From the NCBI GenBank assembly GCA_944389065.1, contig CALXKZ010000074.1:62001-126000 (forward strand): a stretch of DNA of 64,000 bases, given 5' to 3'. The stretch comes from an uncultured Spirochaetaceae bacterium. GTDB lineage: Bacteria > Spirochaetota > Spirochaetia > Sphaerochaetales > Sphaerochaetaceae. Below, piece after piece: positions 32,517 to 41,623 of the stretch; the first letter of the stretch is position 1; each line of letters opens with the position of its first letter. A program made the position numbers and the translations under genes. Under the pieces are notes generated by a model. The model saw only the letters and a program-made list of their open reading frames with translations. It made no database searches and was not told the origin of the DNA.

Positions 32517-33483
32517 ATAGATCTCCCTGTCTGGTATCATGTGCTTCCATAACCATCTCAAGATGCGAGAGGAAGAGCGATTTATCCGGAAACACACGAG
32601 GGGCCACAAGTCTGTGCATAGGAGTCTCACAGATAAGACGCTGTATGATAGTATCAGGCGAAAGCCGCCTTAACGCAAGTTCGGCGCTCTCAAGATAGCG
32701 TTCTTCCGACGATACTGTGAAAATCCCTTCAAGATACTCATCCGCAAGTCTTGTCCCGCCGGGTACGTGGAGGTTGTGGATCTTTATTCCATCTGAATGA
32801 ACGGCATTTACAAGGTCTATTGTATGCATCTCATCTTCCAGAGACTCTCCAGGTAGGCCGAGTATCACATGCGAAGAGAGCATAAGCCCATGCGCATGGA
32901 CACGCTCTGCTGCATCTTTCCATACAGCACTTGTATGTCCCCTGCCGATTCTCCGGAGAGTTCTGTCATTGGCGCTCTGCAATCCGAGCTCCACCCAGAC
33001 ACGCATGCTGGATGAATAGGAAGAAAGGAGTGAAAGAACATCATCGGGAATACAATCAGGGCGCGTTGAGACAATGAACTCCTTATAGTTTCCTGTATTC
33101 AGCGCACTGTCGTAGATCCTCCGGAGATTATCCACACAATCGTAGGTATTCGTATATGACTGGAAATACACCGAGAATTCCTTCGCACCATACCTGCGTG
33201 AAAGGAAAGCTTTGCCTCTCTGTATCTGCTCCTCAATGGAAAGAAGCCTTGGAAGAAGAGATCTGGATACTTCATCATCAAATCCGCTGCTGTGGGTGAA
33301 CCCCGATTCGCTTTTACGCTGGTAGACTGCGACAGCTCCGGTCCCATCGCAGAATGAGCATCCTCCATGGCCATTCTTATCCCTGTTCGGACATGAGAAA
33401 CCACCGTCAATGCCAATTCTGTAAACAGGGGAACCATAAAGCTTCACAAGATAGTCCCTGTAATTGTTCCAGCGGCTGTACAT
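32506..33483 (-). CDS. Radical SAM protein, YhcC/TIGR01212 family
   Basis: Radical SAM protein of 325 residues belonging to the YhcC family. The N-terminal region YSRWNNYRDYLVKLYGSPVYRIGIDGGFSCPNRD and the unusually spaced cluster motif (Cys in FSCPNR, then CSFC about 12 residues later) are diagnostic, followed by YFQSYTNTY and WVELGLQSANDRTLRRIGRGH. The biochemical role is not firmly established. It begins 1 base after the patatin gene stop with no separate Shine-Dalgarno, so translation is probably coupled. Confidence 0.9.
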   Translation of the reverse strand: MYSRWNNYRDYLVKLYGSPVYRIGIDGGFSCPNRDKNGHGGCSFCDGTGAVAVYQRKSESGFTHSSGFDDEVSRSLLPRLLSIEEQIQRGKAFLSRRYGAKEFSVYFQSYTNTYDCVDNLRRIYDSALNTGNYKEFIVSTRPDCIPDDVLSLLSSYSSSMRVWVELGLQSANDRTLRRIGRGHTSAVWKDAAERVHAHGLMLSSHVILGLPGESLEDEMHTIDLVNAVHSDGIKIHNLHVPGGTRLADEYLEGIFTVSSEERYLESAELALRRLSPDTIIQRLICETPMHRLVAPRVFPDKSLFLSHLEMVMEAHDTRQGDLYGC

Positions 33484-33484
33484 A

Positions 33485-35659
33485 TTATTCGATGGTCACC
33501 ATCAGTGAAACACGAGGCGTTCCTGATATATAGACCTCTGCTGCGATCTTTCCGAATCCCGTGATAATACCACCTGCGATATATCCACCGATATCTATAT
33601 CATCCATGGTCATGAATGGGATGAGCTCGCTGGTCTTCCATTGCTGGACACCTGCAGCCACAGCTCCTGAGCCGAACCCTTCTGCATAAACACCTGCATC
33701 AATGAATGCTGATGCAGGAAGCGGCAGTCGGATTCCACCCATGATATATGCATAATCGAAGGTTATGCGTCCTGTATGCATGACCTGATACGCTGCCGAC
33801 AAAGTCCGGGATCTGCGTATGGTCGAGACCTCTCCTTCGAATATGAATTTGAATGAGGCGGTAGGCCCATAGGCTCCGAAGAAATCCATAGAGAAAGAAT
33901 AGGCGAAGATGTTGTCAGGAATATCGCATCCAGCTGTCAGAAGAAGACTTAATTCAAAGCCATCATCAGATGCTCTCTCTCCCCTGTATCCATCATATAC
34001 CAATCCGATTCCACCGTATGGATAAACATTATGCGTCGGCTTAAGGAACTCCTGCCCGCTGAGGAATATGCCTGAGATATAGCTGTAATCCGCACCTATT
34101 ATCAGGTCAAGACGCAGATCATTCCTATAGATATATCCAATGCCTAGTTTTCCGAACAGACCCACATCGTTTCCGAAATTGTAGTTCTTCGTACCCGGTA
34201 TCGATAAGTAGGAAAGCTGACCGTACTTCACACCTATATCACCATAGAAGAGCGCAGTATCGAAGAATGGATATGACAATCCAGCATCGAGTGCTATGCC
34301 CTCATCGATCAGCACTCCATATGTGAAGTAAAGCGATGGCACAAGGGCAATCTGCCCGGAAAGCGTGAACTCCGGATTATACACGAAATAGACACTGTCC
34401 CCATCATAGCGCAGGCCGACCCCGCCATTAAGACCCAATGAGATATCACCAGAAAGAAGAGGATAAGGCTCTGAAACAACGGTAATGATACCATCTGAAA
34501 TCTCATATGTGACACTTCTGAACCTCTCGTGCTCCCGTATCTCCGCAAGAAGCCTCTCGAACTCAGTTATGGTCCAGTAATCCATCGGCTGTCCGACAAA
34601 GGCTTCGAAATCATCATCATACGTCGAAGACACATCATGTATGATTCCTTCGATCAGCGGGGCCTTGATATCCCCATAGAGGACACGGGGCTTATTGTCT
34701 TCGGAAACTGAAAGGATTTCCTCAAGCTCATCGAATACTGCCATGCGGGCCTCAACTGCTTCCTGTCCTTTCTGCATTATCTCCTGAAGCTTTCCGAAAT
34801 CCATTGCGGAGTACGATGTCAGATCTGGGACAATGACCCAGTCTGCATTGCCATACTGCCTCATCGTATTGGGGCGTGTGAGATAATCCGTGAATTCTGT
34901 GAAAGCTCCGGATAAGGTATCTGCTTTGTTCTCCGCGGCATACATGCCCATGACATCACCGACATCAACAGCCAGCACGATATCAGCTCCAAGCTCTCTG
35001 GCAAGATCAACAGGCATATTATCCTCAAGCCCGCCGTCCATAACATAGCTCCCATCATCAAGCTGGACCGGAGCGAAGACAATAGGAATAGCCATCGATG
35101 CCCTCATCGCATCGAAAAGAGAGCCTGAATCAAAGACCACCCGTCTGCTGTTCGTCACATCGGCCCCGATACACCGGAAAGGAATCGCAAGGTCATCGAA
35201 ATCGGTGACAGCAAGGACTTTGGACAGATGACGCCTTATGAATGCATTGACATACTGATCATCAAGAAGCCCGTTCGCAGCACCTATTCCCTCGATTCCG
35301 AACTCAACAGTCAGAAGATTTGTATCATATCCAAGGAATGGATTCGTTACTGTGCTGTTCTCCCTTACGGCATAGAGCTGGAAGATCATTCCCATGAAAT
35401 CCGTTGCGTTGATGACCCTCTCAAGCTCCTCACCGGTATAGCCTGCTGCATAAAATCCCCCGATAAGAGCTCCCATGCTTGTGCCAAGAACCATATCAGG
35501 AACAATGCCACGCCTATCAAGTTCCTTGATGATAGGAACATGAGCAACACCTTTGGCTCCTCCACCTGATAAAACCAGGGCGAATACAGGTTTATCAGCG
35601 GCAGAAAGCCCTGAGAGGAAAACAGCGAAAATGAGGAAAACAGCAAGCAATCTTCTCAT
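33485..35659 (-). CDS. Patatin-like phospholipase with POTRA and beta-barrel (type Vd autotransporter)
   Basis: Outer-membrane or surface lipase with the domain order of PlpD/FplA-type (type Vd) autotransporters: signal peptide (about 1-21), patatin domain (about 25-320) with the oxyanion loop LSGGGAKG, nucleophile Ser in GTSMGALIGG and catalytic Asp in VMDGGLEDN, one POTRA-like domain (about 360-415, YWTITEFERLLAEIREHERFRSV ...) and a C-terminal 16-strand-type barrel (about 420-724) rich in alternating aromatic strands. Both catalytic residues are present, so phospholipase A activity is expected. The ATG at 35659 overlaps the fmt stop (ATGA). Confidence 0.88.
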   Translation of the reverse strand: MRRLLAVFLIFAVFLSGLSAADKPVFALVLSGGGAKGVAHVPIIKELDRRGIVPDMVLGTSMGALIGGFYAAGYTGEELERVINATDFMGMIFQLYAVRENSTVTNPFLGYDTNLLTVEFGIEGIGAANGLLDDQYVNAFIRRHLSKVLAVTDFDDLAIPFRCIGADVTNSRRVVFDSGSLFDAMRASMAIPIVFAPVQLDDGSYVMDGGLEDNMPVDLARELGADIVLAVDVGDVMGMYAAENKADTLSGAFTEFTDYLTRPNTMRQYGNADWVIVPDLTSYSAMDFGKLQEIMQKGQEAVEARMAVFDELEEILSVSEDNKPRVLYGDIKAPLIEGIIHDVSSTYDDDFEAFVGQPMDYWTITEFERLLAEIREHERFRSVTYEISDGIITVVSEPYPLLSGDISLGLNGGVGLRYDGDSVYFVYNPEFTLSGQIALVPSLYFTYGVLIDEGIALDAGLSYPFFDTALFYGDIGVKYGQLSYLSIPGTKNYNFGNDVGLFGKLGIGYIYRNDLRLDLIIGADYSYISGIFLSGQEFLKPTHNVYPYGGIGLVYDGYRGERASDDGFELSLLLTAGCDIPDNIFAYSFSMDFFGAYGPTASFKFIFEGEVSTIRRSRTLSAAYQVMHTGRITFDYAYIMGGIRLPLPASAFIDAGVYAEGFGSGAVAAGVQQWKTSELIPFMTMDDIDIGGYIAGGIITGFGKIAAEVYISGTPRVSLMVTIE

Positions 35660-36582
35660 CGCAGCACCTTCCCGCAAAGATTTCTGCACCCATTGGCAAA
35701 TGAAAGAGCATCCATTTCCTTCTTCATAGGAGGAAGAACACGGGATACATAGATGTATCCTGAACCCGTTGCGATCTTCAGACCTTTTCCCCTTACTGCT
35801 CCGACTACTGTCCCAGGCTCTTCAGAAGAAGGCTCCGGCTCATCAAATGCTGAACCATATACCCCTGTGATATAAAGCGGATGATCATCGAGAATACAAT
35901 AAGCCTTGGGCCATGGATAGCATGCACGGACAAGAGCATGTATCTCTCTGGCAGATGCCCTGAAATCAATCCTGCCATCATCCTTTCCTATCATTGCAGT
36001 ATATGAAGGCTCACCCACCTGATCAGAAGGAACTATCTTATCGATATCATCAAGAACAGAAAGAACAAGCGAGGGAGCAAGCTCTGCAGCAATGCTCTCC
36101 GCCTTCGCAAGATCTTCCGTACCATCAAGATCGAATAAAACTGTCCTGTATATCCTGCCCTCATCGATTCCCGGAGCTATCTCCTGCAGCGTGATACCGC
36201 TTTTCCTGTCAAGATTCCTTATCGCTGCATACAATGGAGCGCATCCGCGATACTTCGGAAGAAGAGATGGATGGACATTGAAAGCATATCTGAAAAGCGA
36301 AAGGAACATCGGGCCGAAGATCTTCCCATAGCAGAAAGACATCAAGGCATCGGGAGCAAGTTCTCTGACATATGCCCTCGCCTCTTTCCTCAGTGTATCC
36401 GGTTGCCAGACATCAAGGCCAAGCTCAAGAGCAGCTTTCTTCACAGGAGATGGCACAAGGGATTTTCCTCTCTTTCCCGGAGCATCCGGCGCTGTAAGCA
36501 CTGCTGCGATAACCCCGCGCTCATCAAGTGCTCTGAGAAGCGGAACAGCTATCTCCCCCGTAGCAGCAAAGAGAATCCTCAT
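35656..36582 (-). CDS. fmt: Methionyl-tRNA formyltransferase
   Basis: Formylates initiator Met-tRNA with 10-formyl-THF. It has the N-terminal RILFAATGEIAVPLLRAL, the catalytic NVHPSLLPKYRGCAPLYAAI (Asn, His), GITLQEIAPGIDEGRIY with the catalytic Asp, and a C-terminal OB-fold (VRACYPWPKAYCIL ... GSGYIYVSRVLPPMKKEMDA). The length of 308 aa is typical. It overlaps def by 4 bases; def-fmt coupling is the standard arrangement, since deformylase removes the group Fmt adds. Confidence 0.96.
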   Translation of the reverse strand: MRILFAATGEIAVPLLRALDERGVIAAVLTAPDAPGKRGKSLVPSPVKKAALELGLDVWQPDTLRKEARAYVRELAPDALMSFCYGKIFGPMFLSLFRYAFNVHPSLLPKYRGCAPLYAAIRNLDRKSGITLQEIAPGIDEGRIYRTVLFDLDGTEDLAKAESIAAELAPSLVLSVLDDIDKIVPSDQVGEPSYTAMIGKDDGRIDFRASAREIHALVRACYPWPKAYCILDDHPLYITGVYGSAFDEPEPSSEEPGTVVGAVRGKGLKIATGSGYIYVSRVLPPMKKEMDALSFANGCRNLCGKVLR

Positions 36583-37088
36583 TTCCTTCTTCTGCCTCCA
36601 TGATGCCTGTTCTTCCGCTCGTATTCCTTTATTGCCTTCTCCCGGTCTTTCTCCGAAAGATGATCGACATAGAGCTTCCCGTGCAGATGATCATTCTCAT
36701 GCTGGATCACTCTGGCAAGGAGGCCTGTCGCTTCGATTGTAAATGGTTTTCCTGTCACATCCTGCGCCTGTACGGTGACAGCTGAAGGTCTTATGACATT
36801 GAAATAGACTCCTGGTATGGACAGGCACCCTTCCTCATAAGGGGAAGTCTCTATGCTCGTCTGGATAATCTCAGGATTGATGAATACAATCGGATCATTA
36901 TCCGGGATCTCGACAACGAAGATCTTCTCAGAAACCCCGACCTGAGGTCCTGCAAGCCCTACGCCATCCGCATCCCTGAGAGTCTCAATCATAGCATCTG
37001 CCAGCATCTTCAGAGCCGAATCAAAAACTTTTACTTCACTGCATTCCTTGCGGAGAACTTCGTCTCCAAGTGTATATATATCCAGCAT
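36579..37088 (-). CDS. def: Peptide deformylase
   Basis: Metallo-enzyme removing the N-formyl group from nascent proteins. All three motifs are intact: GLAGPQVG (44-51), EEGCLSIP (85-92, metal ligand Cys88) and QHENDH (129-134, metal ligands His130 and His134, catalytic Glu131). The length is 169 aa, with a basic tail (KNRHHGGRRRK). GGAG lies very close to the ATG. It begins the def-fmt-patatin-yhcC-fumarase run on the minus strand. Confidence 0.97.
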   Translation of the reverse strand: MLDIYTLGDEVLRKECSEVKVFDSALKMLADAMIETLRDADGVGLAGPQVGVSEKIFVVEIPDNDPIVFINPEIIQTSIETSPYEEGCLSIPGVYFNVIRPSAVTVQAQDVTGKPFTIEATGLLARVIQHENDHLHGKLYVDHLSEKDREKAIKEYERKNRHHGGRRRK

Positions 37089-37232
37089 ATCTCCATAAAT
37101 TTACGATATATATTGAAGAATGTCAGCATGGTTATGAAAGAAGTCAGCACTCCAAATAAGGTTAGCTGGATTTATAAGCATATTGATAGTCAGCCCTGCA
37201 ATTTAAGGTTCATTGTTCCCGGCTTTTTCCGC

Positions 37233-39194
37233 TCACATCAGCGAGACAGGATCCGTATCGATTTCAAGATACATCGATGAAGGTGCCTCGTATTTGCTTA
37301 AAAGCCTTGAGGCAAAGACAAGGAGCTGCTGCATTGATCCAGATCTCAGAAGCACATGGTATCTGTAATACCCGGATCTCTTCTCAACAAGGCATGGAGA
37401 AGCAGAGAATATCTCAACATCCGGAAAGAATGCTTCCAACTCACATGCAAGCGTCTCGATCCTGTCTGCTTCCTCTGCTGTGCGCTCTTCATTCTTGCCA
37501 CGGATCGCTATGTTTATCAGGCGTGAATAAGGTGGAAAGCCCGTCTTACGCCGGATTTCCATCTCTGTACGTATGAATGATTCTATATCATTCTCTGCAG
37601 CGCAACGGATCGCAGGGGCAAGCGGCTGATGTGTCTGGATCAGGACAAGACCGTCATCGCTGTACCTGCCAGCACGGCCCGCGACCTGATGCAATAGATC
37701 AAAGGTCCTCTCTGATGCCCTGAAATCAGGAACGGATAGCGAAGAATCCGCGTTAAGCACGCCAACCAGAGATACTTTAGGGAAATTGAGCCCTTTGGCT
37801 ATCATCTGTGTTCCAAGTAGTATATCTATCTTACCATCTCTGAAATCATGGAGGATACGCTGCATCTCTCCCCTTGTCCTGCCCTTTGTATCTGAATCAA
37901 GACGGCTGATAACTGCAGATGGGAAAAGAGCAGCAGCCTCCTCCTCGATATTCTCCGTACCATATCCATGAGGAGAAAGATCAACTGAACCGCATTCAGG
38001 ACATTCGGTTATCAGAGGAGAAGAATAGCCGCATGTATGGCAGAACAACCTGTTCTCCTTCTTATGATAAGTAAGGGAAACAGAACAGTTTGGGCATGTT
38101 ACAGGAGCACCGCATGTATTGCAGACATATCCATAGGTGTATCCCCTCCGGTTCAGGAACAGAAGGATCCCTCGCTTATTCCTTAGAGCTCTCCTGATCT
38201 CTTCTTCCAGCTCCTCCGATATATTCCTCTTCTCACGGAGCGTATTCACTACCTTTATTCTCGGATAGCGGCCGGATCCTACTCTTTCAGGCATATCAAT
38301 ACGTCTGATACGCTGCTCACGCATGAGGCGCCAGGCTTCAAGGGAAGGAGTTGCCGAGCCCATGATGAACTCTGCCCCGCATTCTGCAGTTCTGTGCTGA
38401 GCCACCTGACGCGCGTGATAGCGAGGAGCATTCCCTGCCTTATAGGAAGTCTCATGTTCCTCATCCATGATTATCAGGCCCAGAGACCTGAAAGGTGCGA
38501 ATACACTGCTTCTTGCACCGATTACAAGATCCACATCTCCCCTCATGATCTCATTCCAGGATTTAAGACGCTGTGATGGAGTAAGCTCTGAGTGAAGGAT
38601 TGCGACCCTGCCGGAGAATCTGGAATAGACCTCATCGGAAAGCTGCTCGGAAAGCGTTATCTCCGGCACGAGATAAAGCACCTGCCTGCCCTTCCTTATT
38701 ATATCCTCAGCACGCCTCAGATAAACCTCGCTCTTGCCTGATCCTGTTATGCCGAAAATGTAATACATATGGCTCTTCTCTTCCCTGAGGACAGAAAGAG
38801 CGTGCTCCTGCCATTCAGAAAGGGTCTCAACAGGTCTGAATGATGACTGTTCATAGAATGGGCTCTGCTCACTTTCCTTACGCCCTGAAGGAATCATAGC
38901 AGAGAGGCAAAGGCCGGAAGCTGAGAAATACATAGCTGCCATCCAGCGGGCAAGACTGACAAGTTCTTCATTGAATACAGGTTCTTTATCGATGAGCCTT
39001 TCAATCTCCTTCAGCTCAAAATCCCCATCAGGCCTGATGTCAGATACGGATACGATGAATCCCGTCATCTTCCTACGCCCGAACGGTACTATCACCCTTT
39101 TGCCCGGAACTGCTTCATCTGAAAGCCTTTCAGGGATGATATACGTATAGCTTGCCTCATACGGAAGGGCCAGAAGCATCGATGCGTACTTCAA
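37233..39194 (-). CDS. priA: Primosomal replication restart helicase PriA
   Basis: 3'-5' helicase that reloads the replisome at stalled forks. An N-terminal DNA-binding domain (1-100) is followed by Walker A GITGSGKSEVYLR, Walker B IIMDEEHE, the eight-Cys zinc-binding segment (CNTCGAPVTCPNCSVSLTYH ... CHTCGYSSPLITECPECG) and helicase motifs GTQMIAKGLNFP and HQVAGRAGR. The length of 653 aa is somewhat shorter than E. coli PriA (732), as in other spirochaetes. It overlaps the upstream UDG-like gene by 4 bases. Confidence 0.96.
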   Translation of the reverse strand: MKYASMLLALPYEASYTYIIPERLSDEAVPGKRVIVPFGRRKMTGFIVSVSDIRPDGDFELKEIERLIDKEPVFNEELVSLARWMAAMYFSASGLCLSAMIPSGRKESEQSPFYEQSSFRPVETLSEWQEHALSVLREEKSHMYYIFGITGSGKSEVYLRRAEDIIRKGRQVLYLVPEITLSEQLSDEVYSRFSGRVAILHSELTPSQRLKSWNEIMRGDVDLVIGARSSVFAPFRSLGLIIMDEEHETSYKAGNAPRYHARQVAQHRTAECGAEFIMGSATPSLEAWRLMREQRIRRIDMPERVGSGRYPRIKVVNTLREKRNISEELEEEIRRALRNKRGILLFLNRRGYTYGYVCNTCGAPVTCPNCSVSLTYHKKENRLFCHTCGYSSPLITECPECGSVDLSPHGYGTENIEEEAAALFPSAVISRLDSDTKGRTRGEMQRILHDFRDGKIDILLGTQMIAKGLNFPKVSLVGVLNADSSLSVPDFRASERTFDLLHQVAGRAGRYSDDGLVLIQTHQPLAPAIRCAAENDIESFIRTEMEIRRKTGFPPYSRLINIAIRGKNEERTAEEADRIETLACELEAFFPDVEIFSASPCLVEKRSGYYRYHVLLRSGSMQQLLVFASRLLSKYEAPSSMYLEIDTDPVSLM

Positions 39195-39856
39195 TTTCTC
39201 CGTCCTTCAAGCCCGAGAGAGCTGCGTATGAAGAGAAGGTTCTTCCATATTGGAACACGGAGAGATGGATCTGATCTGTACTCCGAGAACGAATAGGAAA
39301 CAAATGTCCTTATGCCGTTCACCTTATATTCATGACAGAGCATGGACTGGAAATCAGAAGACGAGCGGAGCATGTACCTGGATGCATCGGAAGAGAGAAT
39401 GACCATGGCAGATGGCCTGAATGAAAGCATCTCCTCCCTTAGATAGCCTCTGCAGGCATCAGCTGCAGCTTTATCCCACATTCCTGCAGGACATTTGATA
39501 AGCGTCGTCAATGCCCACTCCCCTTCTCTCAGAAGGATGGAATCCTTCCACCATGAGCGGAACAGCTGGATATCATCATCGGAAAGAAGCATATTCCCAT
39601 CAGGATAAGGAAGGATGAAAAGCACCTTCCCCTGCTTTATCAGAGGACGGGCGAAAACAGATCTCTTTGCATACATCTGGCATCTGTGGCAGGAGGAGCA
39701 TATGGCATAGAAATCAGCAGTCTTCATATCTGCATCATCTTCCTTCAGTTCATATGAAACAGGCTCAATAACCTCACCAAGCGCATCACCGATCATATTG
39801 CGCTCTGCCTCATCAAGAAGGGACATTAGATATTCTCTGGTGCTTTTATCGCTCAT
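39191..39856 (-). CDS. Family-4-like uracil-DNA glycosylase homologue with altered active site
   Basis: 221-residue protein resembling Fe-S uracil-DNA glycosylases (family 4/5). Cysteines matching the four cluster ligands are present: C53 and C56 (with C59) in CSSCHRC, and two more in TLIKCPAGM and ADACRGYL. The motifs that bind uracil in the family, GEAPG near strand 1 and the C-terminal HPS, are replaced by ILPYPDGN and YSFSEYRSD, so classical glycosylase activity is doubtful. It may bind DNA through the same fold or have another substrate. I start at ATG 39856, which has GAGGAAGG upstream. It overlaps truA by 11 bases and priA by 4, and this DNA-replication neighbour supports a DNA role. 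Confidence 0.7.
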   Translation of the reverse strand: MSDKSTREYLMSLLDEAERNMIGDALGEVIEPVSYELKEDDADMKTADFYAICSSCHRCQMYAKRSVFARPLIKQGKVLFILPYPDGNMLLSDDDIQLFRSWWKDSILLREGEWALTTLIKCPAGMWDKAAADACRGYLREEMLSFRPSAMVILSSDASRYMLRSSSDFQSMLCHEYKVNGIRTFVSYSFSEYRSDPSLRVPIWKNLLFIRSSLGLEGRRN

Positions 39857-40688
39857 AGCCTTCCTCAAACCACTGATATTTCATACTGTCATAGCTTACA
39901 TCAGCAAGATACAATCCATCAGATGGTGCTGTCTTCAATGCCATCTTCCTGTTTCTTGCCTCAAGCCGGTCCTTGAAAATCCCAGGATCCTCACCGGAAG
40001 CAGCAGCCTCGATCATCGTTCCTGCCATGCTTCTGACCTGATGATACAGAAATGCATTCCCGGCGACCCTGTATCTGAACACAGCATAGCCATACATATC
40101 CTCAATCCTGTCCCACTGCGATATATAGATATCACGGAAACGGGAAGAAGAGGGGTCGCGGGCTGAAGCGAATGTCGTGAAATCATGTGTTCCCTGAAGC
40201 AATGAGGCATATCCATTCAGCACGGAAATATCCGGAAGACGCTTTACTGCTGTTATGCGCTTATCATCGAAAGGGAGCATATCAGAAGCGGATTTCATAA
40301 GATACCAGTACTCTCTGGACATCGTTGAGAATCTTGCATGGAAGCCTTCAGGTGCTTCACATGAAGAAAGGATCCGGATTGATTTCGGAAGCTTTGTATT
40401 GAGTATCAGGGCGAATCTGGAGGGATCTATGGAGGAAGATGTATCGAAATGACAGCCTTGTCTGAGTGCATGAACCCCCTGGTCTGTACGGCCAGAGGCA
40501 AATACCGTAGTCTCCTTGCCAAGAACCGAAGAAAGGGCATCGGAGATGACAGACTGCACGGAAACTGCATTACCCTGTGCCTGCCAGCCATGATAGGGAG
40601 AGCCATCATATGATACAAACATCATGATGCGTCTCTCCCCCTCTTCTGGAAGGTCATACTTCTCCGGTCTTCTCCAGTCACTTCTCAT
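39846..40688 (-). CDS. truA: tRNA pseudouridine(38-40) synthase
   Basis: Converts U38-U40 in the tRNA anticodon stem to pseudouridine. The catalytic Asp is in ASGRTDQGVHALRQ. Other family blocks are SYDGSPYHGWQAQ, LPKSIRI, FHARFSTMSREYWYLM and the C-terminal FLYHQVRSMAGTMIEAA. The length is 280 aa with a short N-terminal extension before MMFVSYDG. TAGAAT lies exactly 6 bases before ATG 40688 with a TGn extension, so the transcript should be leaderless. It leads the truA, UDG-like, priA unit. Confidence 0.95.
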   Translation of the reverse strand: MRSDWRRPEKYDLPEEGERRIMMFVSYDGSPYHGWQAQGNAVSVQSVISDALSSVLGKETTVFASGRTDQGVHALRQGCHFDTSSSIDPSRFALILNTKLPKSIRILSSCEAPEGFHARFSTMSREYWYLMKSASDMLPFDDKRITAVKRLPDISVLNGYASLLQGTHDFTTFASARDPSSSRFRDIYISQWDRIEDMYGYAVFRYRVAGNAFLYHQVRSMAGTMIEAAASGEDPGIFKDRLEARNRKMALKTAPSDGLYLADVSYDSMKYQWFEEGYER

Positions 40689-40694
40689 GCCTTG

Positions 40695-40703
40695 ATTCTA
40701 GCA
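40695..40703 (-). promoter_or_regulatory. Extended -10 promoter of truA (leaderless)
   Basis: TGCTAGAAT on the minus strand (TAGAAT at 40695-40700) lies 6 bases before ATG 40688. Confidence 0.6.
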
Positions 40704-40728
40704 TGAGAGAGGCCGGGATTAACAGCTA

Positions 40729-41466
40729 TCAGAAGAAACCATCGCGCTCCCTGTCACGATCCCATTCGATTATGCGGCCGGATACTGCATCGATCTCGAA
40801 CTCATACTCAGTCCTGTCATACCAGATCGAACCTTCATAGATTCTTCTGCCATCGTCACGCTCTGCGCGGATCCTGATATCACTTTCAGTAGCACCGGGA
40901 ACACGCTCAAGCGCAATTCCTGCTGCTTCTTCGATTGATATGATATCTCCGCTGCTGCCACGCTTTCTGACAACCTCCTCTGAGTATTCAAGAATCCTGC
41001 CACCATCTGCGGCGATGCTGTATTCATACTTATGGTGTCCATCTGAGAACTCAATCTCATAGACGATGCGGCCATGATCGCGGTCCATCTTCGTACGGAA
41101 ATACTCTGTATCATCCCAGGAAATCCCTGCATCGGAAAGGGCTATATCCTCAGCTTCGATCTCATCAATCATCAGGCCCGGATTGCTGTTGCCATAGCGC
41201 TCTGCATCGAAGTCCTTTGAGATTATCTCCCCAGTCTCGGCATCTATCTCATAGTCATACTCAACACCATCAGCGTAGAACTCAACATCATATATCTGCC
41301 GGCCATGCTCCCAGTCTCTCTCTGTATGGATGAACTCCGTTCTTCCAACACCTGCATCCGACAATGCGATGCCCTCAGCATCTGCACGGGAGACAGCTGC
41401 AAACAGCATGCCAGGAATCATCATGATTGCCAAAGCCATCAGAACTCTTCTTGCGATTTTCTTCAT
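40729..41466 (-). CDS. Secreted PepSY-domain protein with three PepSY repeats
   Basis: Exported protein of 245 residues: signal peptide (1-23, ending LFAAV) followed by three PepSY-type repeats of about 70 residues each, starting near 27, 103 and 177. Each has the pattern AExIALSDAG ... Y-x-VEF ... YDYEIDAETGEII. PepSY domains are proposed to inhibit or bind peptidases or to act in envelope homeostasis; the ligand here is unknown. The mature protein is highly acidic. GGAG precedes the ATG. Its end lies 28 bases before the truA promoter on the same strand. Confidence 0.88.
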   Translation of the reverse strand: MKKIARRVLMALAIMMIPGMLFAAVSRADAEGIALSDAGVGRTEFIHTERDWEHGRQIYDVEFYADGVEYDYEIDAETGEIISKDFDAERYGNSNPGLMIDEIEAEDIALSDAGISWDDTEYFRTKMDRDHGRIVYEIEFSDGHHKYEYSIAADGGRILEYSEEVVRKRGSSGDIISIEEAAGIALERVPGATESDIRIRAERDDGRRIYEGSIWYDRTEYEFEIDAVSGRIIEWDRDRERDGFF

Positions 41467-41570
41467 ATGTAAATCTCCTTTATTCCTTTTGATGATTAAA
41501 CAATAACAAAGAAAAATTAAAAGAAAATGAAAGAAAATATCTTGAGGATTCGTGCAGGGTTCCCTTTAAT

Positions 41571-41596
41571 GAAGAAAAGCCCCCGTGTCCGGGAGC
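41571..41596 (-). terminator. Intrinsic terminator of the transketolase-LarA operon
   Basis: Stem GCTCCCG / CGGGGGC (41590-41596 and 41579-41585 read on the minus strand, one T-G wobble), 4-base loop, followed by TTTTCTTC. It lies 28 bases after the last gene of the operon. Confidence 0.8.
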
Positions 41597-41623
41597 AGCA
41601 TGGAGGTCTACCACTGAAATGAA

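Noticed and set aside
32517-32630. 38-codon extension of fumarase alpha
   Set aside because: Lies entirely inside the YhcC gene; the family N-terminus and Shine-Dalgarno match ATG 32516.
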